The notes: generated from the letters alone by a model not told the origin. Counted from the first letter of the stretch, positions 1 to 11,618 are shown. The stretch: DNA of 64,000 nucleotides from Triatoma infestans (GCA_011037195.1 JAAEAF010000344.1:203804-267803), one strand, 5' to 3'. Made by a program: numbers and translations.

Positions 1-145
1 TACGTATTTATAATTTGTTATTAACGCCTAACTGCGTATTTGTCTGAATGATGCGGGACATTTAATAGCTTTCATATGGTTGTGTATTAAATAGCTTTAG
101 AAGTCAGCTGATGGCCATTTATAAACATATGATCTTTATATTTGA

Positions 146-912
146 TCTCTCTTACTGGTGTGACAGGAAGTATTGTGATCGTGTCAAATTTTTTTGCTAT
201 CGAGTTCTCACCGGAAATACACATTTTGAAAGGTCACCTGAGTAGTTTTGAAGAAAATGTGAGTATCTATATGGACAGCAGTGCTCAAAAATAAAAAAAA
301 AAGTACAGAAAGTTTAAACTTGATTTTTAGTTAAGTGCTTGCATGGACCTGGCGGTAAATTCTGATCAAGTTCGGTCAACCGGAAGTAACACTTTACTGA
401 ATGGATTTTTCAGTTTCTGCATATTTCTCGAAAATTGCTTCAACTTGGAATGTTAACTACAGATATAAACAGCTACAACTTTTATTTGAAACATTTCTAA
501 GGGAAACTCATTTAAGGGGACTTATGGGAAAAGTATGGGGTTATGTTTTCCTCTGAAGTGATAATTCGGTTTAAATGTGATGTAAAAATTCCGAGTTTGA
601 AGAGAATTGTTTCACCGGAAGTGCAAGTTTACTGAATTCAGAACAGTTTTTAGTTTTCTGCTATTTTCTCCATCAATACACCATCCGGTTTCATTCAACT
701 TGGTGACGAATGACTTTTTTGTAATTGTTTTCCTGAGAAAATTGATTGTAAAGAAGTCGTTTTATTAAATTTGGATTTTTAGATTTTGCTATTAATGAAT
801 GACTGAAGACAACTAAACATATAGTAAAAATGATAAGTTTGAAGAAAGTTAGTCAATTATCACTATATAAATTGCAGAAGAGAAAGTGGCGCGAGTGTTT
901 TACAACAGATAG
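146..912 (+). mobile_element. HINE-like repeat copy, near full length
   Basis: It begins with a degenerate terminus (TCTCTCTTACT) followed by the CAGGAAGTATTGTGATCG block and the TCACCGGAAAT box. Two internal modules start at CCGGAAGT (about 381 and 615). It ends with AGAAGAGAAAGT at 876-887 and a decayed terminal hairpin. There is no coding potential. Assignment rests on similarity to the reference copy at 8953-9940. Confidence 0.6.
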
Positions 913-1661
913 TTTTACATGTAAACAATCACACATATTGACCATTCACATTGATCATTTTCAAAAATGATACGATCGGACAGGAATCGATTATTGAATT
1001 GAAAATACTTTTAAACGATAATGGAAGACAGTGCATTGTGCTGACCAAAGTGTGAGAATTAGTGTTTGAGATCCAAATGGCAGTTGAACAGCCCCTCCTT
1101 TCTTTTAAATTTTTTTTTTTACTTAAAACTCATTTTTAGCTGTATAATGGTGGCGTGTAAAATGCCGGCTTTAAATACGTAATTGAAGAGCTGTTGCTTA
1201 CAGACATCAATTGGCAACACTGTTATTTATTTTTTTTAACAAAAACACTACAACAAACACACGCACAAAGTATAAACATAAGATAATAATATAATTTAAA
1301 TATATATAGTTTTTTTCTTCTTAAATGAAAGGCACTGAATAGGGATATTATTTTATTCAACAGCAAGGGGGCCACCAACCTGTGGAGAGTAATTTTGCGG
1401 CTTTAATAATCGATGGCTTAATTATACATCGATTATCTTTTATTATTTTTTTCTCCTTGTAATTTGTAGATGAAAATCAATTTTGTTTTAAATTAAGATG
1501 TAAAACGTTTATTTCGTTTTTTTTTCTAAATGTTTTTATAGTAAAATTAATATAGAATTTTCGATTAATTTTATTATCACTTTCTTTTGGGTTTATTTCT
1601 AAAATTTTTAATATTAAATGAAATTATTTTGTATAAGTAATACGTGTAATAGATACGTGTT
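913..1661. other. AT-rich spacer, no gene seen
   Basis: No ORF or recognisable repeat family is evident. It contains two ATCGAT sites within about 25 bp (near 1404 and 1428), which resemble DRE-type motifs, and several T-rich runs. Confidence 0.4.
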
Positions 1662-1847
1662 GTTACTCTCTTTTACAGCTAGAACAAGGAAGTTATCGTC
1701 ATGTTACATATTTAGTAACTGAGTTTTCTTAGGAAATGTCTACACTGAAGTTCTCCGAGTGCATTGAATCTCTACCTTAAAGATTTTATGGAAAATGAGA
1801 CAACCGGAAGTACGTCTCTACTAATAATTTTGACGATTTCAAAAGAA
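1662..1847 (+). mobile_element. HINE-like 5' fragment
   Basis: A diverged version of the 5' block is visible: TACTCTCTTTTAC, then ACAAGGAAGTTATCGTCATG, then a GAGTTTTC element and one CAACCGGAAGTA box at about 1801. It breaks off directly against the reverse-strand copy that starts at 1848. Confidence 0.45.
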
Positions 1848-2775
1848 AAAAATCTGGTGTGAAACACATTACTATCCCTTACTAGAATTCCAATCGACTT
1901 TAACTTTCCTTACAAGTTGGCATTTTCTTCTAGTGACTTCATCATTCTTTAAAGTTTATTTGGCGACTTCCTAAAGCATTAAGATTTCCTGATTTTTATT
2001 CCAGTTTCTCTTACTTCTTTATGAGAACTAGTCATAGCTTCATCTAGGAGGAACCTTGGTTCTCCGTGTTGAATCTTATGGGCCAATCATTACAATGGAT
2101 GAAACCAATATAGCACTTTAAAAGGAAAACATAACCCCACTATTCTCGCCAAAAATGTCCTTACATGAATTTTCTCGGAGAAATGTTTCAAATAAAAGTT
2201 GTAGCTATTTATGTGTTAAATTATTTGAGCCATTTTCGTGAAAATCGCAAAAAAATATACATTCCGGTCAACCGAGTTTTTTCTTACTCAGAAGTATATT
2301 TTATTCTAATTAATATTATTAAGATGAAAGAATCGTTTAAGGAACTAAATTAGCACATTATCAGTGAACATAACTCCGCCCCCCCACCACAAAAAACCGC
2401 CTAAAATAAATTTTCTCAGAGAAATGTTTCAATGAACGTTGTAGCTCTTGATATGTGTAGTCGATATAACAATAAAAAAAACAAAAAAATCGTTGGAGTT
2501 ATTATCGACAAATTAGCAAAAAACTGGGGCAAAAACATTCAGTTTAGTCGCCCTTCCGGTTGATGCAGCTTGAAACCTTCTTAACGGAATATCAACTTTG
2601 AACTTCCTGCGATTTTTCGATTTTGAGATATTTTGTTTACACATCACAGAGACACGGAAAACATTTTTTTTTACATTCAGGGGATCTCAAAACAGTATTT
2701 CCGGTGAAAACTCAATTTCGAAAATTTAACACTGTCGCAGTACTTCCTCTCACTATAAAGGAAGTGGAAGTAATA
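1848..2775 (-). mobile_element. HINE-like repeat copy, reverse strand
   Basis: At its low end it shows the reverse of the 3' terminus (AATCTGGTGTGAAACAC, then a decayed ACTTTCTCTTACT). It runs through the internal modules and reaches the reversed 5' block (CCGGTGAAAACTCAATTTCG at 2701) and a decayed terminus near 2775. Short ORFs here are chance openings. Confidence 0.6.
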
Positions 2776-3584
2776 CACTCACCGATATTCTCCAAACTTG
2801 AAATTTCGGCAACATTTTTAATCACCAATAATAAAATATCGATAAACGAAACGTATATAATAAAGAAATGGCACTTTTATAGCGTATCTTATATAAACTA
2901 TTCAAATAAAACATAAATAGGCTCACATGTTTGTTGTCAATCGATTCTCTATGGAGTCGGCAATTTACAAAAGAGTACCACCTTGGGTATCTTAAATGAA
3001 TGTGCACAAAAAAAAGTCTACAAAGCCACATATTGTGAAGGCATTGACATACACACACACACACACATTATAACAATGTTTTGACTTTTAAAAGTGATAT
3101 CCATCTTCTTAAACTATTTAGGTATACGCACAATTATTTTTTTTTTTTACCTGTGTGGTTAGTGGAGTCTTTATTTGTATGGCAGTGACTTACTCTTACT
3201 AGTTTTATGAGAAAAAATAAACTGCAAAAATTGGGCGGGTGATGTTTTGTACGTGTGTTTGTATGTAAGCATAATAAGATTATTTCAGGTTGAGTACTAA
3301 TATATATACATATAGGCATTGTGAGCTGTAAAAATGTTGTTTTCATACAAACCTTTCGGGTAACAATAGATTTTGTTGCCTCTAAGTTTGAAATTCCACA
3401 TTGCCAACTAGATCTCACTATAGTCCGTTATTAGTTACGGTGTTCTTATTTCAGGCATTTTAAAGATTTTTTCCCCCAAATAAATGTTGGCCTTTCATGT
3501 TTGGGAACATAGGATGCTTAAAAATGATGGAATTTTCCCTGGCAGAATGAGAGAAATGTATACCCGGGTGCTGTCCCGTGGAAT
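2776..3584. other. Spacer, no gene seen
   Basis: A short CA run lies at 3051-3067. Otherwise this is AT-rich sequence with no domain-like ORF and no clear member of the families described elsewhere in the window. Confidence 0.35.
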
Positions 3585-4085
3585 TTACACGTTTAATAAA
3601 TTAAGAGCTCTGGATATTTTAGGATCAATATTACTATGAGTCGTCAGTAGTGAAGCAGCAAGTCCTACGCTATCCAAATCCCTACTGGGTCTATACAGCT
3701 GCTCCAAAGAAAAGCAACAACAAACCGGAACTTGAACTAAAGTCCAAACCAAAGCTCTTCCAAAAAAGACATCCTCAGGAACAACGGTGCTGAACCTAAG
3801 TTCTTCACAACCCGAGCAATCTATCATAAGATAAATAGATTCTATCCTCTATCTCACCAATTCTACAAAAGTGGCTCCCATTACTAGAGAAATCTACAGC
3901 AACATCTTACAATTAGCTCCACTATCCGGACTTCTCCCCCTTCCAATGGGCATCTTAGACAAACGGGATGAATGCTGTAAAATTTTTCCATACCCGGATG
4001 CTTGATAGACATTGGGCAAAGATCAAGATCAGAGGCTCAGGTGCAAGAGAAGGATAGAGAGGCGCCCAATGTGGCTAATCTATTC
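3585..4085 (-). pseudogene. Non-LTR retrotransposon C-terminal fragment (reverse)
   Basis: Reverse-strand translation near 3800-3827 gives the tail signature DCSGCEELR, which is shared with DCLGCEELR encoded on the plus strand at about 24046-24075. The DNA from here to 4085 also aligns by eye with 23690-24060, including the 'gtctaagatg(c/t)ccattgg' block. It is therefore a decayed fragment of the same LINE family, covering the end of the RNase H region and the zinc-knuckle tail. Stops and shifts break every frame, so no product is expected. Confidence 0.55.
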
Positions 4086-4299
4086 ATTAGAAGATAAAAC
4101 ATTTTCAGACTAGGAGTACATCCTTAGAGGAAGGATGCTATTCCAGTCTTATAGAACATTTCTAGTAATAACTTGGAAGTGAAGATATGAATTCAACGAC
4201 TTCAACGATGATTCTAGGATAGTAATGAAGAGATAGTAGAAAGCTTGAGGGGGTTATTGGAATATAGCACTGTCGGAGAGTGAAAGTCTATATTTCGGG

Positions 4300-4485
4300 G
4301 TTACAAATGGTCCTGGAATGACTTGTTATTGGGGATGCTTACATTATATCAATTGTTTTAAAGTCATACTGGGCAGCTGTGAGCAAGCCTGCATCTAAAT
4401 GTTTGTAAACAACAATTTCAAAGCAAATTTTCTAATAAATTGTATTTAATTGCAGTAAGAGAAAGTTGTGTGAGTGTTTCCCGCG
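4300..4485 (+). mobile_element. HINE-like 3' end fragment
   Basis: It ends with GCAGTAAGAGAAAGTTGTGT and a GTGTGA hairpin arm at 4453-4480, the canonical 3' end. The upstream part carries the variant tail found at 31500-31620 and 52480-52560 (AAAC(A)TTGT...AATTTTCT...). Confidence 0.55.
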
Positions 4486-5155
4486 ACTTTTTATTTTCTC
4501 TGATGTTGCTAAGCGACAAGGAAATTTATTCTAAACCACTTTTCTAAGCACTTTATGTTGTGATAACCCCTGCTGTGAACCAGTCGTAAGCACTATTTGT
4601 ATAAATTACCTGAGCGGTAGTAGATACAATTTAAAATACGTTGAATGATTTGTGCCAGTTGACACTTGTAACAAAAAAAAAGTATGCCGCCAATAGAAAG
4701 GAAAAAACGATCCTGAGAGGCCACACACATTCACATGTATTGTACCTTGAACACTACTTCACTCTTTCATCTTGTCAAGATTTTCCGACAAAAAAGCGGC
4801 ATTAGTCTCTGACAGCACCCCCCCCCCCCGGAGGAAAAAGGAAACAGTGAATCAGGTGAAATCTAACTTTGACATTTGGGCTGTATAGTACGTAATGGGA
4901 TCTCGTTTTTTTAACAAAGAATAAAAAAAAAATATGCTTTAAAACCACACAAAAGATTTAGTCAATATTAAATCGGCAGTGACAAATGAAAATCCAAAAC
5001 AGCTGATCAATTTTTAACTTAAATATATTTTTTTTAAAACACCTGGAAAGATAGGTTAGGTTGTTTAACTTACGAATAGCAAAACTTGTAACCTGTTTAC
5101 CTGCTCACTTCCTCTCACTCACTTCCTAGTTGGTAGTAGAATGTTCTAAACGAAT
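4486..5155. other. Spacer, no gene seen
   Basis: It contains a C10 run (about 4809-4818), poly-A stretches and an ACAGCTGATC site near 5000. No ORF with recognisable domains. Confidence 0.35.
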
Positions 5156-5228
5156 GGAAGAGCTTTCTTCTTTGAAATCCTGGTATCAGGTCGTACGGGA
5201 ATTTTTGGGAAAGACGAGGTGGATACAC
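5156..5228 (+). pseudogene. Short LINE RNase H fragment
   Basis: The 70 or so bases starting GGAAGAGCTTTCTTCTTTGA align by eye with 23605-23680, the RNase H tail of another LINE fragment (a '-GHMGI-x-NEEVDM-' type motif there). It is too short and mutated to encode anything. Confidence 0.45.
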
Positions 5229-5515
5229 CTATTTGTGTGTATGTAGGTAGTATGAAAGATTTCAAGAAAATCGCGAAAAATAAACAAAAAAGTAGAGCCA
5301 ACATTTTCGCATGACGGCACTTGATAGAAATCTTTGTGTCCAGATGCTGTGCTAGCACCCCAACAGGAAATCCAATCTGTGCTATGTTTCACATTTTAGA
5401 TATTTTATTCACAAAAACGCGCGCATTAAAAAGATGCATTTCCAGTGAAACTTTATTTTGAAAATATAGCACGAATTGAATTCTTTCTTCTTACACCAGT
5501 ATGAGAACGTAAAAT
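5229..5515 (-). mobile_element. HINE-like 5' half, reverse strand
   Basis: Reads in reverse from the TTCAAGAAAATCGCGAAAAA block to a decayed 5' terminus (TTCTTCTTACACC.. GAGAACGTAAAAT). The microsatellite zone is nearly absent in this copy. Confidence 0.45.
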
Positions 5516-6129
5516 AATAATAATAAGACTACATGTACGATAATTTAGTAATATTACAGGAATCTTCATTCTTGGCTAACCTGTATAATGTTTAGTTTCC
5601 CCTCCACATAAACACAACCATCATTCCACTGCCACCAAGATATATACTCGTAAAAGCATTATATATAATTATAGTTTATACTAAAAAAAAAAAAAAAAAA
5701 TCAGGTGATTGGTAGGTTATAATGTATATATATATAAAAGAACAGAATAAAAATAAGATTTTAAAACCAAATCAGCGTGTATACCAATTAACTAAATATA
5801 TAGGCGGCACTGGAATATCTTTATTTTTGATTTTACCGTCTTTCCAAACATAGCATCTTTGTTTTTTATTTTTTTATTATTTTCAATTTTATTTTGTGAG
5901 CTCTTTTTTGAAGTGGATTAAGTTCTTTTCTATCGAAACCTTTCACTTACCTATGGAATTATTCAATAGCTTTATTTATCAAGAACCATTTTTTTTATCA
6001 GAGTACGTTCTTTTTGTTAAATAGATTACGTTTTTCAACATTCATTCACACATTTGGGGCATTCATCTTAGGAAATAATTATGAATTTGTTTATAGCGAT
6101 AATGATTGTGAATTGCTATCTTTAAGATC
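5516..6129. other. AT-rich spacer
   Basis: An A-run lies at 5682-5700 and a TA repeat near 5725. No coding region or family member was recognised. Confidence 0.35.
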
Positions 6130-6845
6130 TTGTACGGCTTCTTAGAGTATCCTTGTTCATTTGACAAAGTGTTCCTGGGCAAGAACAATAGAGTTACCGT
6201 ATTTTTGGTACCAGAGCATGTTGGCGTGGATGGTGATGGGATGGCCGATACCCTGGCAAGGAATGGCGCTGCATCCTCTCTTATTTGGCCTGAACCCTTC
6301 TATGGGATAAGCGACCAGCCTCTTCGGGAAGAGCTCAGAAATGAAGAGCAAGTGAAAGCGAGCACAGCTCTGTAAACCTCGCCCAGGACTGAAGCAAGCT
6401 AGTGTTCCTGTATGGTCTGGTTATAATCAGAAAAGATCTGAAAAGTGCACTCAAAAATAGGCTTCGCATGCTTGACGAGTTTCCTCAATTGTAGATACTT
6501 GGAGCGCACCTGAAGAAGCTGGGCCTAAAACATGATTGCAGCTGCAGATTCTGCGGGGAGATAGAAGAGACACCAATACATCTCCTAAAAGACTAAGAAG
6601 CTTCGGAACGCTCTTTGTGAATTCTGCATGATTGAGAGTGTATCTTGTTGGTTAGGCTGGGAGCAGCAACGATACAAAGATCTCTGAAGAGTAGCGAGTC
6701 CCACTAGCTCCCAGGGGAATATGCACCAAATGGAGAGCCAAATGGAGAGCCACCAGTACCAAATGTAACAAACTGAAAGCTCAGTTTAGACGCATGGCTT
6801 AAGTTAGCAGAGAACTGTTGACCCTCCATAAAGCAATTAGCCCGG
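6130..6845 (+). pseudogene. LINE RNase H and tail remnant
   Basis: Translation from 6190 gives NRVTVFLVPEHVGVDGDGMA, then DTLARNGAAS. This is the end of a retrotransposon RNase H domain (consensus W-V-P-G-H-x-G-x-x-G-N-E-x-A-D), with the final Asp and the His region recognisable. It is followed by a conserved block, EPFYGISDQPLREELRNEE. After about 6375 the frame is lost, but DNA similarity continues through the zinc-knuckle tail to about 6840. Related copies lie at 18240-18790 and 27000-27440. A dead fragment of an R1/LOA/I-group style non-LTR element; exact clade not determined. Confidence 0.7.
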
Positions 6846-7218
6846 TAAAATGTTTAAAATAAATGTAGTAGCCTGCTCTCTATATGTGCGGTTAATGTTT
6901 CAGGTTCCAAACAAAAAATCGTTGGAACCGTTTTCGAGAAAAATGCAAAAAACTGAAAAATTCATTCAGTAAAATGTTATTTCCGGTTGACCGATTTAGT
7001 TCAAAACTTTTTTATTGTCGGGTCCACTAAGTTCGGGTTTCAACAAAATATCAAGTTTGACCTTTCTGCTATTTTCTATTTTTGAATAATGCTGACCAGG
7101 TTGACCAATTTTTAGAAACTTTTACGGACTCAGTGGACTTCAAAAAATGTAAAAACTCAAATTCGGAAATGTTGACACCATCGCAATAGTTCCTCTTTCC
7201 AGCAGTAAGAGAAAGTAG
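6846..7218 (-). mobile_element. HINE-like 5' half, reverse strand
   Basis: Contains AAAAAATCGTTGGAACCGTT, a reversed ACTTCCGGTT-type box (near 6980) and ends at CAGTAAGAGAAAGTAGC (about 7204-7218), the reversed 5' terminus. Abuts the LINE fragment on its left. Confidence 0.55.
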
Positions 7219-8030
7219 CACGATTAAAAATGTCGACAGATAAATAAGGTCAGACAGTCTTAGAAAGAAAAACGATTTTGAATGGCATACGAAATAAGCA
7301 GAGAAATAATACATCAAAAGCACTATATGTAGATAGACATTTTCTTAATGATTTAATTATACATTTCATATTAATTAATGTATTTCTCGTCGGGCGGGTG
7401 GAGGCGGTACGGGAGGGGGGACTTAACACTTTAATAAAAGGAATAAAGTGGAGAAAAAAAAAATTGAAATGTGTATGATTGTCCCGGCCAGACGAACGGC
7501 GGGAAGTAGAGTTGCAACGCCTTCTGAATCTGATGAATTAAATACTAGTTAATTATTCTCACCTAGTCTAGGTACAGAGTATACAATTAAAACTAATACA
7601 ACTAGCCGTGGCTTTCTGACATGTTTTTTATAAAACAGTAATTATTAATCAGTATGGAAGTCAGCTGTTTCCATTGCCTTTTAAATATTTATTGTTAAAT
7701 TTTTATAGAGAAGGTTACAATTTTTTAGGTTTTATTTTTTATTTTATTTTATTTAGTATCAAAAAAAGCTAAATGAAAAACCAGTTTTTTTAACTAATCT
7801 AGAAAACATATAAAAACAGGGATTTAGTGGATTTTTAACTTTTACATTCTTGGAGGATGTTTATTACTATTTTGTTTTGCCGCGAGGGAATCAACTGGGC
7901 TGCAGAGGTTCGTCCACCTTGTTATTGTTTATTTTTTGGACAGGTTATACTTTTCTGTTTATTATTTAATTCGGTCGAATTTTTAACATATAAATGATCT
8001 GGGAATTTTTCAGAACGGTTTTGTCTTGGA
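7219..8030. other. Spacer, no gene seen
   Basis: A short GC-richer patch around 7385-7430 reads as an open frame (MNGIRNKQRN...) with no family resemblance. A GTCAGCTGTTTCC site lies near 7660. The remainder is AT-rich. Confidence 0.35.
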
Positions 8031-8269
8031 AATTTAATATATATTGTTTTGACGTATAACCAGGAAATGTCAGCGCTAGATAGAAGTGAAAATTTCTGAT
8101 CACTGGTTCCTTAGATCAAGTTCGCTCAACTATGAGATGTGGATCGAGCTTTCCACCCTTGTTTCCAAGGATAATCACAACCAAAATGCTCCGTAAAGCT
8201 CCGTTAAGACCGTACTCTATAGGAACTGAACGTCTCAGTAGTCCCTGGAACCATTGGTTGCTTCTCAAT

Positions 8270-8520
8270 TTCAAATTTTTCCCAGGAAAAAGGTATCAAA
8301 TAACAAGTTGTATGTCATCAAGCAACTGTAGGTAAAGTAAATCATACAAGTATTTTCGAGAAAACTGAGAAAACTAAAACAAAAAATCCATTGCAGTAAA
8401 GTAATACTTCCGGTTTATCGATTTCGGCATAAACTTTACTCTGAGGAAATATTATAAGAGAACTTTTCCGTGCTCATGGGAGCCCAAGACATGTAAATTT
8501 CATTTCGAAGATTGGATACA
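8270..8520 (-). mobile_element. HINE-like internal fragment
   Basis: Reverse-strand module with TTTTCGAGAAAACTGAG, an ACTTCCGGTTTAT box at about 8405 and a decayed 5' block to 8520. No terminus is preserved. Confidence 0.4.
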
Positions 8521-8702
8521 AAAAGCTATTTTCTTCTTGCAGTCCCCAAAAAAAACACAAAAATAATCTATTTTTAACATTAACTTCATTCCCGGACCTC
8601 TTGTCCTGAGGAAAAACACAAAGGTCCGAAACGTTAAAAATACACTTCTTAAATTTAAAAGAGTTCTCTTCTTTGGCCCCTGTCAAACATTGTTTTACTT
8701 GT

Positions 8703-8760
8703 ATAAAAAAAGACTGGTATGAAACACTCATACGACTTTCTTTAAGCTTCAGATATCACT
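8703..8760 (-). mobile_element. HINE-like 3' tip
   Basis: AAAAAAAGACTGGTATGAAA followed by CACTCATACGACTTTCTTTAA is the reversed 3' hairpin and internal inverted terminus of the family. The copy is truncated soon after. Confidence 0.45.
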
Positions 8761-8952
8761 CATTTGCCCTTGAAAAATATAGAGGTGGCAAGGGAGACGA
8801 GTAAAACCTACAAACCCGGCAGGTAGAGAAGTGATAACGTTGTCGATTACATTCCAGAACCGGGTGCCAATAACAATGAACCAACATCGGATATAACATT
8901 TGAAATTTAACGCTATATATTCTGCACATTTATCGAAAAATCTTTTTTTTTT

Positions 8953-9051
8953 ACTTTCTCTTACATCGTGTCAAATTTTCGATATTGAGTTTTCACCGGA
9001 AATATCCGTTTTGAAGGTCCCCTGAGTCCAAAAAAGTGGTTTTTAGCAAAT

Positions 9052-9085
<34 letters not shown>

Positions 9086-9940
9086 GTGTGTGTGTGTATG
9101 TATGTGAACAGCATAGCTCAAAAACGAAAAATCGTAGAAAGTTCAAACTTGATAATTCGTTTACTTATCACCATGGGATCCGACAGTGGGTCTCTGTCTA
9201 AAATCCTCAACCGGAAGTACCACTTCACTAGTTGATTTTTTTACGTTTTTGCAATTTTCTCAAAAATGGCTCCAACGATTTTCTTCAAACTCGTTATATC
9301 AACTAAATATACTAACAGCTACAACCTTTATTTGAAACATTTCTCCGAGAAAATTCATTTAAGGGCACTTCTGGGGGAGGGGTGGGGTTAGGTTTCATTT
9401 AAAGTGCCTATTTCAGTTTAGTAGACAATTTTGCCTTCTCAATTGTGTTAATTAGAATTAAATGTGTTGTTGAAATTCAGAGTTTGATAAAAATCGGATA
9501 ACCGGAAGTACATTTACATTACCACTTTACTAAATGATTTTTTTCACTTTTTTGCGATTTTCTCAAAAATGTCTCCGACGATTTTTTTGAAACATCTTAT
9601 ATAAACTACACATACAATGATCTACAACTTTTGTTTGAAACATTTCTCTGGGAAAATTCATTTAAGGGCACTTTTTTAGGGGAGGGGTGGGGTTACTGCT
9701 TCCTCTAAAGTGCTATCATAGTTGATTATACAATTCTATCATCCAAACAAAATTAGTTAGAGATAAATAAATGGCCGAAATTCCTAGTTTCAAGAAAGTT
9801 AGTAAACCGGAAGTGCGCTTTTACTTGACAGTTTTTCAACAAATTTCATTAAATTTGGCGCACAAACTATAAAATTTGTCAATTATAATTTTGAGAACCT
9901 AGGAGTAAGAGAAAGTTGTGTGAGTGTTTCACACCAGATT
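8953..9940 (+). mobile_element. HINE-like repeat, full-length reference copy
   Basis: This is the best-preserved copy. In order: 5' terminus ACTTTCTCTTAC (8953); TCACCGGAAATATCC box (8995); TG microsatellite (9051-9104); CAACCGGAAGTACCA (9209) opening module 1; a second AACCGGAAGTAC (9502) opening module 2, 293 bp later; a third AAACCGGAAGTGCG (9805), 302 bp later; the internal inverted terminus AGTAAGAGAAAGT (9904-9916); a 6-bp stem hairpin GTGTGA/TCACAC (9918-9923 and 9929-9934); and CCAGATTTTTTTT. It has no ORF of substance. The layout fits a non-autonomous Helentron: 5' terminal and 3' subterminal inverted repeats, internal microsatellite, 3' hairpin and T-rich flanks. A MITE-like DNA element is the main alternative. 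Confidence 0.65.
9051..9104 (+). repeat. TG microsatellite inside HINE-like copy
   Basis: Nearly perfect (TG)n with one TTG interruption, at the fixed position about 100 bp from the 5' end where other copies also carry TG runs (13869, 31215, 41126, 51838). Confidence 0.9.
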
Positions 9941-10099
9941 TTTTTTGGGGGAACAATGTTCAAATAGGTAAAGTAAATATTTAAAGACAGCATTGCAGAC
10001 CCATCCATGTATTCAATAGCATTCAAGTAGATTCAATAATAAGTATTAATAAGTAATAAGTAATAATATTAATAAGTAATAAGTATATGTATAGACAGT

Positions 10100-10738
10100 A
10101 CACGACGTTTAAAGAAAACCAATGGTGATGTATTCGAGAAAATCGCGAAAAGTGAAAAAAAAATAGTAAATCTGCACTTCCGGTAGAAAAAAATATGTAT
10201 TCTCCTTACTAGGAGTAAAAGCAAATAAAAATAATATACATACAAATATATCTGCACCGGAAATATAATATAAAAATCGTACCTAAAATCGGTAAACCGA
10301 TTTTCTTCAATCTCGGCAGTTTGGCATCACATTAAATTCTTATTAATATTATATAGACGCTGGAATCATAAAATATATTGAAATAGCACTTTAAAGGAAA
10401 GCCTAACGTCACCTGACCCTCACAGAACACCTCTTAAATGAATTTTCCCAGAAAAATGTTTCAAATAAAAGTTGCAGCTCTTCATAAGATTAGTTTCATC
10501 GAAATCGTAGGAGTCGTTTTCGAGAAAATGCAAAAAAAATATAGTGTAAAGTGTTTTCAGTAAAGTTGTAGATCTGGTCCGACCAATTTTGACGAAAAGC
10601 TTATTGTCGCGTTCCCCTGTTTACCTATTATTTTGTAACCAACCCTTTTTCGTACCCAGGGGGATTTCAAAACGCATATTTCCGGTGAAAACTCGATATG
10701 GAAAATTGGTCACGACCATCAGTAAGAGAAAGTAAAAA
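10100..10738 (-). mobile_element. HINE-like copy, reverse strand
   Basis: Internal modules are followed by the reversed 5' block (TTTCCGGTGAAAACTCGATA near 10680) and the reversed terminus CAGTAAGAGAAAGTAAAAAG at 10719-10738. The 3' hairpin end is missing. Confidence 0.55.
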
Positions 10739-11555
10739 GCTATACGGACAAGATTATATACAATATGGACAAGATAATATTGTATTATATTTTATAGGTT
10801 CGATTTTTTTTTTCACTGTCACCTTCAATAAAAAAAAAAAGTAAAAAAAAAAGACGTCTTAAATCGTGTCTGCAAGTTGTCACCCAAGTAGAAACTTGAA
10901 TTAAAGATATCTTGCTAGCGACAGTGTCGCTACGGGTGGCGAGATCTGAGGTAATAGACTGTTTATTTCAAATAATAAAACAGCAACCGTAAACAGCAGC
11001 ATCCAAAAACTACATCTTTCTTTCTTTCTCTATTCATTCTCTTTACACAGAAGGCGACTAAATGTAGCGACACTATTGTTTGTGTGTGTGTGCGCATCCT
11101 TTCTCTCTCTCTAGTTTTTCAAATTAACGAAAGTTTTTAGAAGAGTGGGGGAGGGGGATGATATTAAGTTTAGTATTGTTATACTAAGCATCTTGATATA
11201 GTGTATATAAGGCTAGGAATGAGCATATTATATATGTTATGTTTAGTGAGTTAGTCGTGTGATGGCGGTGTAAGGGGCTTCAAAAGAAGAAATGCCGGCC
11301 ATCTTCCTCCGCCGACCATATCTTTCTCACACACACAGCATCCAGCCGATGTCTCACTCGTTCTCTCTCACTCTGGTGGAAGAAAAATTGAAAGATAGAA
11401 AGAGAAAGATATACAAACAGGTTGAAACATGAAAAAAAAAATCCCGAGACAGAGATATAGTAAATCATGACAACTTGGGTGGTCGCCGAAGAGAACTGGC
11501 CGCCGGCTCTCCAGCGCTCCTGTCGGTCCTCACACGCAATTACCTTTCCTAAGCA

Positions 11556-11557
<2 letters not shown>

Positions 11558-11618
<61 letters not shown>

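Noticed and set aside
8961..9235. Frames over the TG/CA tract (VCVCV or HTHTH peptides)
   Set aside because: Microsatellite translation. The same holds for 15634-15819, 22989-23171 and 51731-51949.
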